This document shows positions 63,089-64,000 of a stretch of 64,000 bases of DNA, piece after piece. Position 1 is the first letter of the stretch. Each line of letters begins with the position of its first letter. The DNA comes from Vreelandella halophila (GTDB lineage Bacteria; Pseudomonadota; Gammaproteobacteria; Pseudomonadales; Oleiphilaceae). The stretch spans positions 1,910,948 through 1,974,947 of the forward strand of contig NZ_JACHUZ010000013.1 in assembly GCF_019903425.1 (NCBI RefSeq). The letters run 5' to 3'. Under the pieces are notes generated by a model. It did no database searches. It was not told the DNA's origin and saw only the letters and a list, made by a program, of their open reading frames with translations. The position numbers were made by a program, and so were the translations under genes.

Positions 63089-63280
63089 GGGAATGAGGCG
63101 GGGAACGCTCTCCGGGAATCGCCACAAGTACATCCATGTAAGCTGCGCGGTGGCCCGTCACGCTACGCAATCCTTGCTCCGCGCGCCGGTCCAGGGTTGC
63201 CTTCCCTGGCAACCCGTCAGGCCTTTCGGCCTGACCCATGGCCACCGAGCTTCCCTCCGAGCGTTCCCCGCCTCATTCCC
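63089..63280. repeat. Element bounded by 22-bp perfect inverted repeats
   Basis: The arms 63089-63110 and 63259-63280 are exact reverse complements starting GGGAATGAGG. Inside lie a GCCAC...GTGGC stem enclosing TACATCCATGTA (63129-63140), a GGGTTGCC...GGCAACCC hairpin and CAGGCC-TTTC-GGCCTG. It sits between two convergent genes. It could be a MITE or REP-like repeat, or a large bidirectional terminator. Copy number in the genome is needed to tell. Confidence 0.7.
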
Positions 63281-63318
63281 CTCAGGTTTAGAAGGTTTAC
63301 GAAACTCCTCTGCAACCG

Positions 63319-64000
63319 TTATTCGACAAGTTCGTCGTGCATCCGGATCTCGTTCTTCAGGGTCTGGTGCACCGGGCAGCGGCCGGCGATCTGGAGCATG
63401 CGCTGGCGCTGCTCGTCGGTGAGGTCGCCTTCGATGGTGATATGGCGGACGAGTTCATCCACCTTGCCGGATTTCGTTTCGCATTCCTCGCAGTCTTCCG
63501 CGTGGACCTTGCGGTGGGTGACCTCGCAGGTGACGCGTTCCACAGGGAGTTCCTTGTGGCGGGCGTACATGTTGATGGTCATGACGGTGCAGGCGCCGAG
63601 TGAGGAGGCCAGCAGGCCGTAGGGGTCGGGGCCGCGGTTGGTGCCGCCGCTGGATTTGGGTTCGTCGGCCACAAGTTCATGCGGGCCGGCCTGGACGCGG
63701 CACAGGAACCCATCTTCGGTGCGGCCGGTGACGCGGGCGCCTTCCGGGGTCGGGGTGGTTTCCGGTTCCAGGAAACGGGCGGCCCAAGCGGAGACGACCT
63801 GGGCGGCGTACTGGGCGTCGGAGCGGCGCGAGAGCAGGTGGTCGGCGTCGTCCAGGCTGATGAAGCTCTTGGGGTGCAGGGCGGCGGTGTAGATCTGTTC
63901 GGCGTTTTCGATGCCCACGGTGCGGTCGTGAGGTGCGTGCATGACCAGGAGGGCGCGCCGGAGTTTGTGGAGGCGTTCGCTCAGGTCGTGGCTGCGGGCG
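63319..64000 (-). CDS. Alpha/beta hydrolase-OsmC fusion protein, C-terminal part (cut by window edge)
   Basis: The frame is open from the right edge through LVMHAPHDRTVGIENAEQIY (end of an alpha/beta hydrolase, with catalytic His in SLDDADHLLS) into an OsmC domain: SLGACTVMTINMYARHK with the peroxidatic Cys, and CPVHQTL with the second Cys. Fused hydrolase-OsmC proteins are known in proteobacteria and are thought to reduce organic peroxides. The hydrolase N-terminus is outside the window. Confidence 0.92.
   Translation of the reverse strand, partial: ARSHDLSERLHKLRRALLVMHAPHDRTVGIENAEQIYTAALHPKSFISLDDADHLLSRRSDAQYAAQVVSAWAARFLEPETTPTPEGARVTGRTEDGFLCRVQAGPHELVADEPKSSGGTNRGPDPYGLLASSLGACTVMTINMYARHKELPVERVTCEVTHRKVHAEDCEECETKSGKVDELVRHITIEGDLTDEQRQRMLQIAGRCPVHQTLKNEIRMHDELVE

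Noticed and set aside
63089-63280. CRISPR or tRNA-like origin of the hairpin-rich gap
   Set aside because: No regularly spaced repeats and no tRNA cloverleaf or T-loop signature were found.

Overview
The window reads as a chromosome segment of a GC-rich gammaproteobacterium, probably a moderately halophilic or marine lineage. This rests on gene content, not on a marker gene: a BCCT-type betaine/choline carrier, an Entner-Doudoroff pair (zwf-edd), MtfA, MltF, flavohemoprotein, a YcaO of E. coli size, DUF2897 and YqaE/Pmp3 small membrane proteins, and an efflux set with a NodT-type outer membrane lipoprotein. I cannot fix the genus. No rRNA, tRNA or CRISPR array was seen.

Layout. 1-0.25 kb: start of a TonB-dependent siderophore receptor cut by the left edge. 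0.3-5.3 kb: leftward operon galU, D-glycerate 3-kinase, an MMPL/RND transporter and two small membrane proteins. 5.4-10.3 kb: zwf-edd, an acetyltransferase and a GST-like protein. 10.3-28.6 kb: mostly housekeeping and stress genes (type II NADH dehydrogenase, DegV, MDR reductase, MtfA, DMT carrier, siderophore-interacting protein, DAHP synthase, BCCT carrier, HAD, MBL hydrolase, flavohemoprotein, DUF445, RecQ). DAHP synthase is preceded by a leader peptide rich in Tyr/Phe/Trp codons and a terminator/antiterminator pair, so it looks attenuated by aromatic amino acids.

28.95-35.62 kb is the accessory highlight: eight integron gene cassettes in tandem, all genes rightward, each closed by an attC site. 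In every case the last R'' box is the reverse complement of the first bases of the same cassette. No integron integrase lies in the window, so this is a cluster of attC sites lacking integrase (CALIN) or the far part of a larger integron. Cargo, in order: LysE/RhtB exporter, SAM methyltransferase, small membrane protein, nucleotide-cyclase-like palm protein, VOC/glyoxalase protein, small membrane protein whose C-terminus is translated from attC, quinone-oxidoreductase-like MDR protein (its attC split by an IS3-family element), and a higBA toxin-antitoxin module.

35.7-39.1 kb holds small orphan genes, a PaaI-type thioesterase, a GFA-family protein and a divergent Lrp/LysE pair. 39.2-45.5 kb: MgtE, a diguanylate cyclase, a serine hydrolase, a Ca/Na exchanger-like protein and a site-2 protease. 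45.5-51.2 kb: tripartite RND efflux operon. 51.3-57.3 kb: MltF, DUF2244, YcaO, YqaE, a decayed stretch and a PAS-containing chemoreceptor. 57.5-60.5 kb: molybdate transporter modABC and DUF2784. 60.5-63.1 kb: the conserved but poorly understood AmmeMemoRadiSam trio. An element with 22-bp perfect inverted repeats follows, then the OsmC end of a hydrolase-OsmC fusion running off the right edge.
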